Shown here: piece after piece, positions 49,644 through 60,682 of the stretch | Position numbering within the stretch: position 1 is the first letter of the stretch | Layout: every line of letters begins with the position of its first letter | Assembly (NCBI GenBank): GCA_039881145.1 | Contig: JAYKKI010000027.1 | Span: forward strand, 24,563,001 to 24,627,000 | Direction: 5' to 3' | Length of the DNA: 64,000 bases | Source of the DNA: Druceiella hillmani | Lineage: Eukaryota; Arthropoda; Insecta; Lepidoptera; Hepialidae | Program-made: the position numbers and the translations under genes | The notes under the pieces: generated by a model | The model's input: the letters and a program-made list of their open reading frames with translations, nothing else | Databases searched by the model: none | What the model was told of the DNA's origin: nothing

Positions 49644-49690
49644 AGGGTCATCCACTAATGGGTCGTCCATTAAAGGATCATCCACTTGAG
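49644..49690 (+). repeat. Tandem repeat, 15-16-bp unit x3
   Basis: 'gggtcatccactaat', 'gggtcgtccattaaa', 'ggatcatccactt'. It sits at the right end of the 2-kb insertion. Confidence 0.85.
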
Positions 49691-49779
49691 AAATCCTAGA
49701 AATTTTAAGAATGCAAAGAAAAGTTTATCCGAAATTTCGTCTACAAGATCGTTAAAATAGTTTATTACATAATTTATAT

Positions 49780-49985
49780 TTTTATTTATTTCTATACTTT
49801 AATGTCCATAATTGATACATATGGCGACTTATTGCTACGATAGCAATCTCTTACAGCTAACCAAAACATCAATTCAGCCCCGTTCGACGAGGGGCCGGCA
49901 ATCGAACCTAGATCCCCGCCGTACGCCTCGCAGTTAAAGGCCGTTAGCCATGTGATCAACCTAACACACCACGGTAACGACAATT
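49780..49985 (-). mobile_element. tRNA-derived SINE, copy in unit 3a
   Basis: Minus-strand A-box-like 'gtggtgtgttagg' (about 49961-49974) and B-box-like 'taggttcgattgcc' (49897-49910), better preserved than in unit 2, then an AT-rich tail near 49780-49795. It has 9 extra bases ('gttagccat' region) relative to 40110-40316. The small minus-strand frame here is not a gene. Confidence 0.7.
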
Positions 49986-50361
49986 TAGACAGTAATTAAA
50001 AGATTTAATTATTCTAGGAATATACTTTTACTTCTTTAACTGAAACCTGCAATAAGTTAGAAATTTTGGAATATTTTCAATAAAATAGATAATTCATTAT
50101 AATTTAATTGAGAAATAATCAATTCGAAATAAATTTCACAACACAAGAGTAAGGTAATATCATCTCAATAAACTTAAAACTTAATTGTCGTATAAAGCAC
50201 TAGAACACTCCATCTGCTCATCTCATTATAAGCAATATAAGCAGATCAATCAATATTTGACCCAATACTTTACGACGCGAGGTAATATGCGAAATTGAAT
50301 TTACGGTAATTAACGAAACTTAATCACATCTAGGCTAACGCGACTTAATAAAGCTCATAAA

Positions 50362-50384
50362 AAGCTTTTGTATTACAAAAGCTT
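50362..50384. repeat. Perfect 23-bp palindrome, unit 3b side only
   Basis: 'aagcttttgta', t, 'tacaaaagctt'. The paralogous sequences at 40620, 23950 and 18890 have 'acttttgtaataaaggagc' type sequence that is only faintly palindromic. Confidence 0.9.
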
Positions 50385-50580
50385 CATTTTAATTCATCAT
50401 ACTTGAACTCATCGAGTGACACCATAATGGAAAGCTTTAAAAATATGATGGATAATTATGAGTCAACATCATTTTGTCAACTTTACGTGTATGACGTCGA
50501 TTACGTGTTTTATTAAGGTATTATAGAGTTGTATGGTAAGTAAGCCTTCAGGTAATGGTTTAATTATAAGTGTGGGCAGA

Positions 50581-50648
50581 AGTAGCGATAAACAGACAAA
50601 AATTTGTTAACAGGTACGTTAACAAATTTTTGTCCGTTTATCGCTACT
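50581..50648. repeat. Near-perfect hairpin, 31-bp arms
   Basis: Arms 50581-50611 and 50618-50648 ('agtagcgataaacagacaaa' ... 'gtccgtttatcgctact'), one mismatch, 6-nt loop 'aggtac'. The paralogue at 40865-40910 has a weak quasi-palindrome ('tatagacag' ... 'ccgtctata'). Confidence 0.93.
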
Positions 50649-50680
50649 AATTTTAATGGGTATCTATTTGTTAATTTTAC

Positions 50681-52060
50681 GTTACAAAAGAAACCATTTT
50701 TCAAATGTTATGAATTTTAGTGATTCATAAGGTTCATGAAAGATGAACCAAAATAATTTTATTACCACAGTTACTAAATAAATAAGTTACATATCGAAAG
50801 AGTTCATTCATGAGGTAACGAAAGGTATATTTTATATACGTTGATTATAGATGTTAAAGTATGTTATAATACTGTTTTCAAAAATATAACGAAGGCTATG
50901 TATTCATATATACATACAAAACAAACCCACATATATCCATCTATATATCATAACGAACATTTTTTTATTTTCACCTTCATTCCATCATACCATAGGTTTA
51001 TTGATGTTAGCCCCCCTGCAACGAGCGGGACAATAAACATATTGATAGTTATTACATTATATGTTTCAGATCTGAGTGCCCATTCTAAAAATACTACCGA
51101 GTTATTCGACTTAGAAGCTTTATTCGAACGAAACTTATTATATTTTCTTAAGAAACGCAACATTTGCGAAAAGGAAAAATTTTGTTTAATATTTTTTCAT
51201 GCTTATTTCATCAAGTAATAGTCATACCATTTCCCGTATTTATCTATGCCTATGTTTCGCTATGCCAATAAAATGATGACTACATAACTTGTTAACTCAC
51301 AAGTGATAATTAAACTTGAAATATCAGTGTAATAATATATTCGTGACTCATCTTACTCCGACCATAATTAAAAAGGTTTAAATTAAAAAATTACTGTACA
51401 ATGTAAAAACGTGTTTCTTTCTGATTTAATATCATATATTCTTGAAATGTGGAACAAAAGGAGAACTCTAGACTATCTTGATTTACAAGTAGTAAATATA
51501 ACGAATAACTTACATTGTACCACATTTCTAATAACGATGTTAATTCAAGAATTTTCGCATAACATATATATCGATGAAATAATTATGACTTACAAAATGG
51601 ATACCAAGCTGTTAATATATTCTTATGAGGTAAATAACAATTGGGTATCCACAAATAATCCTAATGCTAATCCTAATTTTAACTATTACTAAATGGTAAA
51701 TGTGAAACTGAATTTGTTTGCATGTTTATATCTCTAGATTTCACGCTTAACCTACCCAACGATCCCAACCAAATTTTATGCAATAATAGAACTTATTAAA
51801 GACTAACGTATTATGGAAAATGTTCATCTCGAAAAACACACAATTCTTTAAGGAAAAGAAATCTTCCGTAAAGCGCCGACTATTGGATATTATCATGTAT
51901 TTCAGAAATATTAAATATTCACTATACGATTATAAATTAATTTTAAGGAAACGAGGTCGGAGAAAAGCCGGGAATAAATGTTTAGCACTGATAAATATTC
52001 TCGCCGTAACAAATTCAGCAAAAGCTGAGTTTTATCATTATATGTATATTTTACTTACAC
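50681..52060 (+). repeat. Block P of unit 3b
   Basis: Close counterpart of 40891-42600. Open frames at 50841-51218, 51411-51692 and 51820-52107 exist only in this copy and are broken by indels or hairpins in the other copies, so they are not taken as genes. Confidence 0.85.
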
Positions 52061-52259
52061 CTGGTATTTTAATAAGTACATCTTTTTATATCGATAAATC
52101 AAGATAAACAGAAGATTTAATGAATGAAGTTAAAAGAAAATCCGTTTTCCATGACTACAATTTTTCCTTTAAGGTGTGAGCGTATTGTTTTACACACATT
52201 TTAAGTTGGTTTTAATTATTGTATTAATCTGAACTAATTATGTTCAATAGTGAGCTACA

Positions 52260-52930
52260 GTCGATCACACGCTCCTATCAAATGCAAATACACGGTCAGT
52301 AGAATTTCCACTACATCCTCAGTATGAGTCATTGATTTGGGAGTCAGATTTGATTCCCGATTGACGTTTCATGGGCACAAGGCGGATGTAGCAAAAAAGT
52401 AATTTCGGAAATTGGATTCGTGTTAAATAATTCGAAAAATTTAAAATCTGTATTATAAATTTATCTGCTGTGCACTATATTGGTGCAGAGCCGATTAGAA
52501 TCTGGCTCCTTTATTTGGAACCCACACGAAGTCAATTACAGCTTCACGATTGAAATTATCCAAAAGAAATTCCTTCGATATCCGTATATGAAACAGTATG
52601 GTTACTTCCCCATTCTATTTTCTGCTGTTTTCCTCTTGAATATGCTAGGTTTCCATTCTTTGCAACTCACAAGAGATGTCCCACTAATGAAATTTATTTT
52701 CCAGCTATTAAAAGGAAAAAAGGAAAATTGTATTATTGACTAAATTTTCATTCTTCGTACCTGACAATTTCCTGCATTCTCGCAATAATCACCTGATTAT
52801 TATATCTCCTTCTAGAACCGAACTATATCGGCACTCTCCAGTTTGCCGCGGTGTTCAACTACTTAACCACCTGATTGTAGTTGTCGTCGTTATCTTTTGT
52901 AGCTATCATGTAATTTGTGTTCATGTTTAA
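52260..52930 (+). pseudogene. Jockey-like LINE reverse transcriptase C-terminus, copy 2
   Basis: Same fragment as 42747-43346, from the 'tgttcaatagtgagctacagtcgatcacacgctcc' region (shared in shorter words) on. The best frame, 52480-52743, reads 'VQSRLESGSFIWNPHEVNYS', 'EIIQKKFLRYPYMKQYGYFP' and 'GFHSLQLTRDVPLMKFIFQL'. It retains the IQKKFLR block that is damaged in copy 1, so the two copies decay independently. Upstream 'LGV' and 'LTF' blocks are in other frames with stops. Confidence 0.85.
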
Positions 52931-52972
52931 TCTAAAAGTTTAAACTTTGTTAAACCATTAATTTCTTATCGT

Positions 52973-53022
52973 TACGAATAGGTTACAGGTAACCTATTAT
53001 ATACGAATAGGTTACAGGTAAC
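52973..53022 (+). repeat. Tandem duplication, 21-bp unit
   Basis: 'tacgaataggttacaggtaac' at 52973-52993 and 53002-53022, creating a short inverted 'ataggtta'/'taacctat'. Unit 3a has it once (about 43498). Confidence 0.9.
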
Positions 53023-53100
53023 ATGCAATGTAACAATAAATTTGTGTCTGTAAATCAATAAATAAATAATAATTTTTCTTTCAATTACTCTAATAATAGC

Positions 53101-53564
53101 CTAATTATAGTTATGAAATTTGTAAAGTGAAATTTTCATTCCGAGGGTGAATTCAGGCGTAAATAGAGAAGTAATAAAATAGTTATTTCAAGGTTATCGT
53201 GTAGGGTGACCAGTTCAACAATATGAATTTTTAAATACTTATTTATTTAATAAACAGTGTCATTTTCATATTTTAAATCATAATTGATTATGAATATGGT
53301 CAAAAATCTTATTAACAAAGCTAAAAAATCTTTGAGCTTGATTGATATTTACAACTGGACTTGATTAACTACGGATATCCACCGAGCTTCTTTATGATTT
53401 TTAAGGAGTAGACAAGATATATTTTGGTGATAAGTGAGGTAGTGGCGTTAAAATTATAAACTTTTGATATTTATATCTCAGGAATATAAAAGTTAATATT
53501 TATGTGAATTTGAAAGCATTGTAGTTTTAGTTATCCTCTCTTATACATAAAGTTTTATCTGGTA
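53101..53564. other. Non-coding, unassigned
   Basis: AT-rich, no recognised content. Confidence 0.35.
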
Positions 53565-53800
53565 TTGAATATATTTGGCGTTAATTTTGTAGAAATTCAT
53601 TATTCATAATTAAATGTACCTACGTGATGTAGTATTATTTCTACTTTCTTTAAGTTTTTTACCACGACCTAGGTTACGCCGTATTACAACATCTTCAGGT
53701 GGTCTATTAGCAAAGATCTTTGCTAATAGCCCACCTGAAGATGTAATACAATGAAACGTAGGTCGTGGTAAAGAACTAAATGAACATTTCAAATCATCTT
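53565..53800. mobile_element. Palindromic MITE-like element, copy 2, with gained palindrome
   Basis: Related to 740-985 (shared 'attgaatatatttggc', 'taattttgtagaa', 'ctacgtgatgta.tat' and 'tctttgctaatagccca.ctgaagatgtaataca.cgaaac'). Here the inner part 53649-53782 is a nearly perfect palindrome with no spacer, centred on 53716/53717 ('caaagatctttg'). In copy 1 the left half is unrelated sequence ('ttcctcgaaaatata'). Confidence 0.85.
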
Positions 53801-54179
53801 AAAAAATCTCAATTAAATCAAACATAATACGCACAGCAACTATTATGTCATGCAAATAAAATTTAATTTCTTTACTTGTTCGGATTTAGTAATTTACTTT
53901 ATTTTATTTGTTATCGATGTCATTTGGCCAAGAGTGATTACACATCACATAGATTCATTATTGCTTTAAAACTATTATAACCACTTTTAGGATTCTCATA
54001 ATGAAGATTCTATGTTTGAATTTGAAAGATTATTAATAATTCCATTATTTTAAATAATGCATATTTTTGTACATGATGTTAAGCCCAAATTTCAATAGAA
54101 AATATTTCAATTTTTAAAGAAAAAACCACTTTTAATTAGTTTTAAAACAAATCTTGCTGAGTTTAACTGACTACGTTAC

Positions 54180-54850
54180 ATATTAGACAAAGACTTATTG
54201 TTATTTAAAAGTATTTTACGAAATGACAAAGTTTCAACCAAATACAAAGTAGTTTATTGTTAGTTAAGTACGTCATTTCTCTCTCGCCTGAGGGAATTTT
54301 CTCGAGTATATCAGCATACATAAATATTCAGGGCAACAAACTTGCACCACTCTGCTTGATTATTGGCCGTTTCAGGTCGGGCTGGGAAAGTTCGCTCAAA
54401 AGTTAAGACTTTTTGGAATGTTATCCGTGCAGATATATAAAATTGAAATTTTCATCTGTAATTTATGTTTTTAAATACTTTTTCGTTTGCATATTTGGTG
54501 GCTGAAACTAAACAAATGTTTTTTTATTTAATTATGTCTATATTTTGTCTGTACGAATTACCTTCACTCACTATTTGCTAAAGCTATTTATACAAATTTT
54601 AAACCATCTCTAGATAATAATCCTACTTTACACTAATACCGTCACGTATTCTATACTTCATCGTTATAGTATCTTAAACAATTCTAAAGCTGTGATGATG
54701 TTGGTATTAAATTTCGTGAAGCCTGTTTACACGCTTTTACTTTTTAAGTCTCCAGTACCTATATACATGCGTTGCGTAGTCCAATGTTAACCTGATTCAG
54801 ATCAAAAACGCGTTTCCGTACAGTCAATAGTGGAACCATTTGATTACTTT
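54180..54850 (+). repeat. Block M1 of unit 3b
   Basis: Counterpart of 9268-9830 and 31660-32200, through 'tgatgatgttggtatta...cctgtttacac' at 54697 and 'gcgttgcgtagtcca' at 54770. Confidence 0.8.
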
Positions 54851-56875
54851 ACTCTTTGATCAGGATATATTTTTTGAACCATATCTGTATAATGCAGCAG
54901 CAGAATATTTGGGTATAAGAAGAGTTATGGTGAAATGTAATGGGGCGCAATCTATGGCGCAATAGCAAAAATCCTTGAAAAATTATATGTGGTCATCTTT
55001 ATTTTAATTTTCGTTTAATAAAACTGCCTAAATAAATCGAAAAGTACTTAGGGATGAAACAGTGGGTACAACTATTTGTTAAGAAAATTATTTCTAGATT
55101 GTTTTTGCGACATTTGAATATTTTTTTTCCAATCAATCAATCCTGTTGTTCCATTTTCAGTCCGTCTATTTGTGACTATTCTCGACTAATTTTAAAAAAT
55201 TACGTAAAATTATATCTCAAATCCGGAACCGAATTTAAATTTGGAAAGCAATTTTTTTTGATGACACCTTAATGGTAATAAAGATTAAGAATTCAGGTGT
55301 TTTCAATTATTAATTAGAGTTTGTAGTATCTAAAATTTATTAAAGTTTAGTACAGGAAATAAAAATCAAAGATTGATAAAATTAGCCTAAATTATCCTTA
55401 AAAAATATAACCAAGTTTAATTTTAATATGACATGTTTAATAGGAATTATATATTTTCTCTATTTTTCTCACGTCTGTTAAAAAAATGTAAACTTTCTTT
55501 TTTAACTTTTTCTATTTATAAATATAAAAATATAATAAAATATATTTTACTATAAATAAAATAGTACTTTTACTATAAATAAATTGTAGTAATATATAAT
55601 ACAATAAATATAATAAATATAATAAAATAGTAAAATGATAACATTTTTTACTTTAAAAATATTTTAAAAAGGGTAGTTGACTTAACTTGTTTTTAGAAAT
55701 ATTTTATGTCTCTTTGTCTATGTATTAATTTGTCTTTCAATGACACAAAATTTACTAAACAGGTTTTGATGAAATTTGAAACGGTAATCGTTTAGTGTCC
55801 TCGAGAAACATATAGGATACATTTCATTTGGATATTACGTATATAAAAAACGCTTGACTTGATGAAAATTTCGATATTAGTACTGCCACCACCTCTTATT
55901 AACCTTTTTAATAAACTTTATACCCACTGAGTTCTAAGAGAAAAAGAAACTAAGAGAAATACAAAAATTCTTAATACTTTTTCTTATAAATAATTCTATG
56001 TGAATGAAGTCATGTCAGCACTACTAGTAGAAATATATATTAAAAATAAGTTTGTCCAACTTTTTTCCTGGAGACAATTCGAAGGAGACAAAAAAAAATT
56101 ATGTAAACTTAAATATGTATAGTATCCCATAATGCAAATTCCACTTACGGTTAACAATTTTTTTTGTTAACAATATTAGTTCCAGTAACAGTATTAATAA
56201 AGAATAATTAAAATAAAGTTACAAATGTAAACAGTAATAATAAGGTATATAAAAGTTCTAATCTTATGTAAAAATTCCAGTCCGATAAGGAAAACTTTGA
56301 TTCATTATATTTATTTGCCATATGTATTAGTTATCAGATTTCCGTAACTGTATTAAATTTGACCTAGGAAAAAATTTATATAATTTACATATATTTTGGA
56401 AAAAAAACAATTTTATCAATTCGAATATTAATAGTTTGAAAGAGAAAGTTAAAATTGTTTACTCTTATACTCATATAAACAACGTTTAAGTCGTTTTTTA
56501 TGTCACAAACATGCAACAAACAAAAAGAAAAAAATGGATCTGTCACGGAATGTCTGGCAGATATGAAACATCGAAATTTTTTATATAAAACATTTTTATA
56601 TTTTTCAATTGACATATTTTTATTTGAACAAAATGGACACAAAAAATTGAATCTACTCTGCAAAAGTAAACAACTATTAAGACAACAATAATAATTATTA
56701 AAGTTTATATATTTAAATTCAATTATAAATATTATTTCTGCTTATATGACGCATTTGAGGTTGTAAGACTGTTTAATGCAATACATCGATATAAACGAAT
56801 AAAATTGTGAGCATTATTAAATAAGAAAAATTCTGATCCGAATTAAGTTATAAACAACCAACAAGATGCAGAGCT
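54851..56875. other. AT-rich, nothing recognised
   Basis: No counterpart found in units 1 or 2, so partly inserted sequence. Very A/T-rich run at 55500-55640 (several 'ataaatataataaa' words). Open frames at 55054-55272 and 56385-56691 have no recognisable features; the last two overlap on opposite strands. Confidence 0.35.
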
Positions 56876-56970
56876 GACCGAATTAAATCGGAAAGAGCCG
56901 ATATTACATGAAGCTGACAGAATGCAAATTAAGTCGGAAAAAACCGACATTACACGAAGCTGGCAGAATG
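56876..56970 (+). repeat. Tandem repeat, about 46-bp unit x2, each with a small hairpin
   Basis: Two units of 'aaattaagtcgga', 'ccgacattacacgaagctg' and 'cagaatg' type. Each has a stem 'gtcgg'/'ccgac' (or 'atcgg'/'ccgat') around an A-rich loop. Confidence 0.8.
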
Positions 56971-58029
56971 GTAAGGCGCGTCTTGCTGTTAAAATATTTT
57001 AACTCTCAACCAAATGCGCCATTAGGCGTTTCACATAATAAAAACGATCCCATATAAGATTGCTCACATATTCTTCCACCCGAGGTGGAAATTTGATCCA
57101 ATTAAATTGTGCTTTTGATTAAATTGTAATAAAAAGATTATCAGACATAATGATTACTAAATATTACACGATTGGAGATTTTATGGCTTAATTACCTTGC
57201 AAGAAAAAACACAGTATTTTTATTTTCATTACGTAAGTTATTAATCCTCATCATCGTCTTTATGTGTAACAACGGTTATGTATTTTTTGTCAAAAAGCAT
57301 GCTAAGTTTTTAGGGCGGACGCAGAATTCTGGACAAAAATTTCTATAATAAAAAAATAACTCCAATATTGTTCGTGTCAACAATTACTTTTAATTTTTAC
57401 CCAATATTTTTTATTGCAAATACCGTATGTCCGACTTGTTCGGGTGTATTTATATTATCCTAGCAGATATGTAAAGCTAAAGTGGCTAGGGAAAATCAAA
57501 TGTCCTTTTGTTCGTTCCCCATATTACTTAAAATAATATTCATTATTATTATTCTTATACACGAAATATAACGAAAAAATATATATCAGGATTTTTATTC
57601 TTCATTTAAAATAATAATTGATAAGTGTTTTTAATGTATCACAAGAGATTTCTTACAACAATTAATATCTTCAGAATCTCTGACATTTTATGATAATTAG
57701 TGAAAAAACAATTCTAAAAGTTGTATTTTATTATTTTTTTCTATGCGTAGAAAAAAAAAGAAAAGAAAATTCATAAATCAAAACCAAAATTCCAACACTA
57801 CTAAAAGTAATACAAAATTTTAGGGATTTAGGCCAAAGGCATTTTTAAAGAAAACAATTATTCCCTCTGCCAGAAAACTGTAGCGTTGAGCAAAAATGTC
57901 ATAGTCCTTGAGAAATTCTCAACATTAATATTGAGAATTTCTTGATATTGTTGTATATAAATGATATATTAGGCAACATATTAACATGGAGAAAAATTAT
58001 ACGAGATGGTAAACGTGTTCTCTCCGAAC
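56971..58029. other. AT-rich, nothing recognised
   Basis: No gene. A hairpin at 57912-57945 has arms 'gaaattctcaacatt' / 'aatattgagaatttc' with one mismatch. Confidence 0.4.
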
Positions 58030-58760
58030 CTCTTCACCATGATACAATTAGCCACGATATGACTCGCTGATGATATTGTGGTTGTGGCACGGTTGCTAGA
58101 CGACCTTAGTATAATGCTCAAAAGCTTAAACGGAATTCCCTAACAGGTAGGATTTAAAATGAATATGGACATTAAAAAGATTACGTCTAACATCCAAAAC
58201 GTACTCATAGCAATACATGTTGGAAAGGCTACTCCCAAAGTTGCTTGCTGATTATTATGTATAACTAGGACAAACTGTCCAATCAGAAAGAGTTTGATTG
58301 GAAAATTCAATTCGGAAAACTTCATCATACATTCGCGTTCAAAGTACTCCAGTTTTCAATAAACAAAATTTTCAGTGTCTGTTGCCAGTGATGACATAAA
58401 GAAGTGAGATGAGAGTCTTGATTATTGACCACTAAAAAACTCCAAGTCACTCAATGAGCTATGCATGTGGTTATGTCGGGATTTCTCTACGAAATTTGAT
58501 CCGTAAAAGAACTAAAGTCACTGACATGGCTCGTAAGACTGGCAAGCTGATGTGACAACTCATAGATTATTTAGCGCATAGAACCAACGACCACTGCTAA
58601 CGAAAAGTTTTTGAATGATGACTACCTACAGGAGAACACAGAGTGGAATGATCCCCCACTACATGGATTGAAGATATTGGATGCCGCGCTATAGGATCGA
58701 TCTTTGTGGGAATTTATATGGAGGCCTACTTTTAATGTTCCGGCTGATAACAATGAAGTA
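58030..58760 (+). pseudogene. RTE-type LINE reverse transcriptase C-terminus, copy in unit 3b
   Basis: Degraded remnant matching the end of the same RTE family as 12640-13290. 'YV' stop 'LGQTVQ' lies at 58255-58280, 'MSYACGYVGISLRNLIR' at 58455-58510, 'TKVTDMAR' at 58515-58540 and 'WIEDIG' at 58660-58680 (the position of the usual 'RW-DDI'). Stops throughout. This copy keeps more of the middle than unit 1 does. The minus-strand open frame at 58140-58328 is antisense to it. Confidence 0.75.
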
Positions 58761-59060
58761 ATATTAGTACATCCAAATAGTTTGATAAAAACACTATGTA
58801 CTCTTAAACATTTACCTGAGTGTGTACAAAGCTCTCGTAATGCGAGTTAAGCTCGTACATCGTGTTGGGTGTGATACAAAAAATATAAATCGACCGATGA
58901 ATTACTTTGTCGTCCTTCAGTTTATTCATTGTCTCATGAAATTAATTAGTTAAATAATGTAGAAACTTTACCATTGTTGTTCGTCTTGGAAGCTCGTATA
59001 TAATTACTATCTTGAGTTTATCACCAAGTGAATAACCGAAGTCAGAATTGATTCTAAACG
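58761..59060 (+). repeat. Shared flank 3' of RTE fragment, unit 3b
   Basis: Counterpart of 13291-13560. Confidence 0.65.
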
Positions 59061-59339
59061 ATTAATATTTCATATTCGATTTCTAAGCACTTTTATTTAA
59101 TAAAGAAAAAGTTTAATTTATTTATTTTCGAACTGCCTATTTTTATCGACATAGAACTTTTGCAATATGAACTTATAGTTTGCAAATTGATATGCCAAAC
59201 TGCTATATAATATACACATAAAACCTATAGTTATGGTTCAGTAACTCAAACGAATAAACCGAACCCTGATAAGATCACTCACGTGTCTGATTGTCATTTC
59301 GTACGTCATCGTACGTACCATATTTTTACTCCTGTAAAA
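59061..59339. other. Non-coding, unassigned
   Basis: No gene or repeat recognised. Confidence 0.35.
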
Positions 59340-60130
59340 TATGTGGTGGGCAATATATTTAAGTTGTGAAAAATTAATGTATGTGTACAGTCTATTAGAA
59401 AGGCTACTTTAAATATTTATAAATGCCTTAATATTTCCGATACCCTGGTAATTCTACTCGCCTTGACAAGGTTTATTTTTATATTTACTTGTTTATGACA
59501 ACGGAGTAGAAAACACGTCGCTGGTCAGCAAGTTACGTGAAAAACGCTGGCAAAGTAATTAGAATACTATAATCATATATGAGAAAATTTCAGGTCTTAA
59601 GAAGTTCTAAGGAAAAGCTTGCAATAGCTTTTATTTAGCGTTTATTTCAGTAACGTAATTGTTTAGATTTAAAAAAATGCGCGGAGAAAGAGCAGCAAGT
59701 TTAGTTTGATTTATTAAAATTAATCTTAGAAATATTTTAAACGTTATCTATGGACAAATCAAATTGATCCATCGTACCTAACAATTTGGATTAGTAACTT
59801 AAGAAAAATAAAAAGGAAAGTTAACAAACGTAGAAATAATATTTTCATGATGTTCGAAACCATGGATGGAACGCATGGATTTGAGGAAAATATGAGGAAG
59901 GAAACGGATACTTCTTATATGAGAATATCATAAGCGCATGGTGTCACGATATATTATTATATACTTGGTTAATTAAAATAACGCACAAGATAATGGTTAT
60001 TACGAAAAATATTTATGAAAAACCTTATTTAAATAACTTCATTTAACCGTAAAAAAATTTCAAAAATTCTAGCGTTCCGCATATTAATTACTATAGTAAC
60101 TAAACAATATTGCCCTTGTTTATAAAATAC
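59340..60130 (+). repeat. M1-M2 interval of unit 3b
   Basis: Counterpart of 32380-33150. Confidence 0.75.
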
Positions 60131-60600
60131 TGATTCATATCTCCTCGTTTCCCAAAGGAAAGCTTCACTTGCGTTCAAGCTTACGTAAAAAAACTACTCA
60201 AAAAATTATCAAATATGTTCAAAGCTAATGACCATGTTTAATGAGCTCCCAAAAGCAGTCCGTTCATAGTTAATTCACTATTAACACGAGTGAATTTCTA
60301 CCATTCAAATAATCATTTTGACGTTAAAATTTTCCGGGGTTACTTTCCTCTCATTAACAGGCCATAATGCGCTATGAAATATTTACTGTGAAGTGTATAA
60401 ACACGTCAGGGCGGGCGGGGTTTTCGCTTTTGTTAATTAAATTTTCTGCTTCCTAAAATTTATGAAGTAACTGAATGAACATCAATTGTTAGCTGCATAG
60501 TACAATGTTTACTCGTCAGATATTCTAATTTAAAATTTCATGGTTCTTAAATTATTATTTTTTTCCCGTATGAAATAAAAAATAAATAAATAAGCGTATA
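60131..60600 (+). repeat. Block M2 of unit 3b
   Basis: Counterpart of 33151-33540 and 14781-15270. Has 'ctcattaacaggccat', 'gtgaagtgtataaacacgtca' (TATA-like, about 60390-60410) and a GC-rich 'gggcgggcggggtt' patch right after it. Confidence 0.8.
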
Positions 60601-60618
60601 TAATAAACGTATATACGT

Positions 60619-60679
<61 letters not shown>
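60619..60679. repeat. Compound (AC)n(AT)n microsatellite
   Basis: About 10 AC repeats followed by about 20 AT repeats. Confidence 0.95.

Positions 60680-60682
<3 letters not shown>

Larger units (their letters stand above)
47621..49690. mobile_element. 2-kb insertion between E and SINE, unit 3a
   Basis: In unit 2 the E block runs on to the SINE within about 200 bp (39840-40110). In unit 3a the two are about 2.1 kb apart. The inserted part includes a second copy of the 125-bp cassette (48570-48705) and two related words, 'gagcaagcaatacattta' (48357) and 'gcttgcaagcaacacatta' (49180). No reading frame of a transposase was recognised. Possible non-autonomous element or composite. Confidence 0.5.
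50285..50680 (+). repeat. Block F before unit 3b
   Basis: Close counterpart of 40560-40890, distinguished by two gained palindromes (50362-50384 and 50581-50648). Confidence 0.85.

Noticed and set aside
50841..51218. 125-codon open frame
   Set aside because: Falls in block P, and the paralogous copy at 41150-41560 is broken by two gained hairpins and indels. No known domain.
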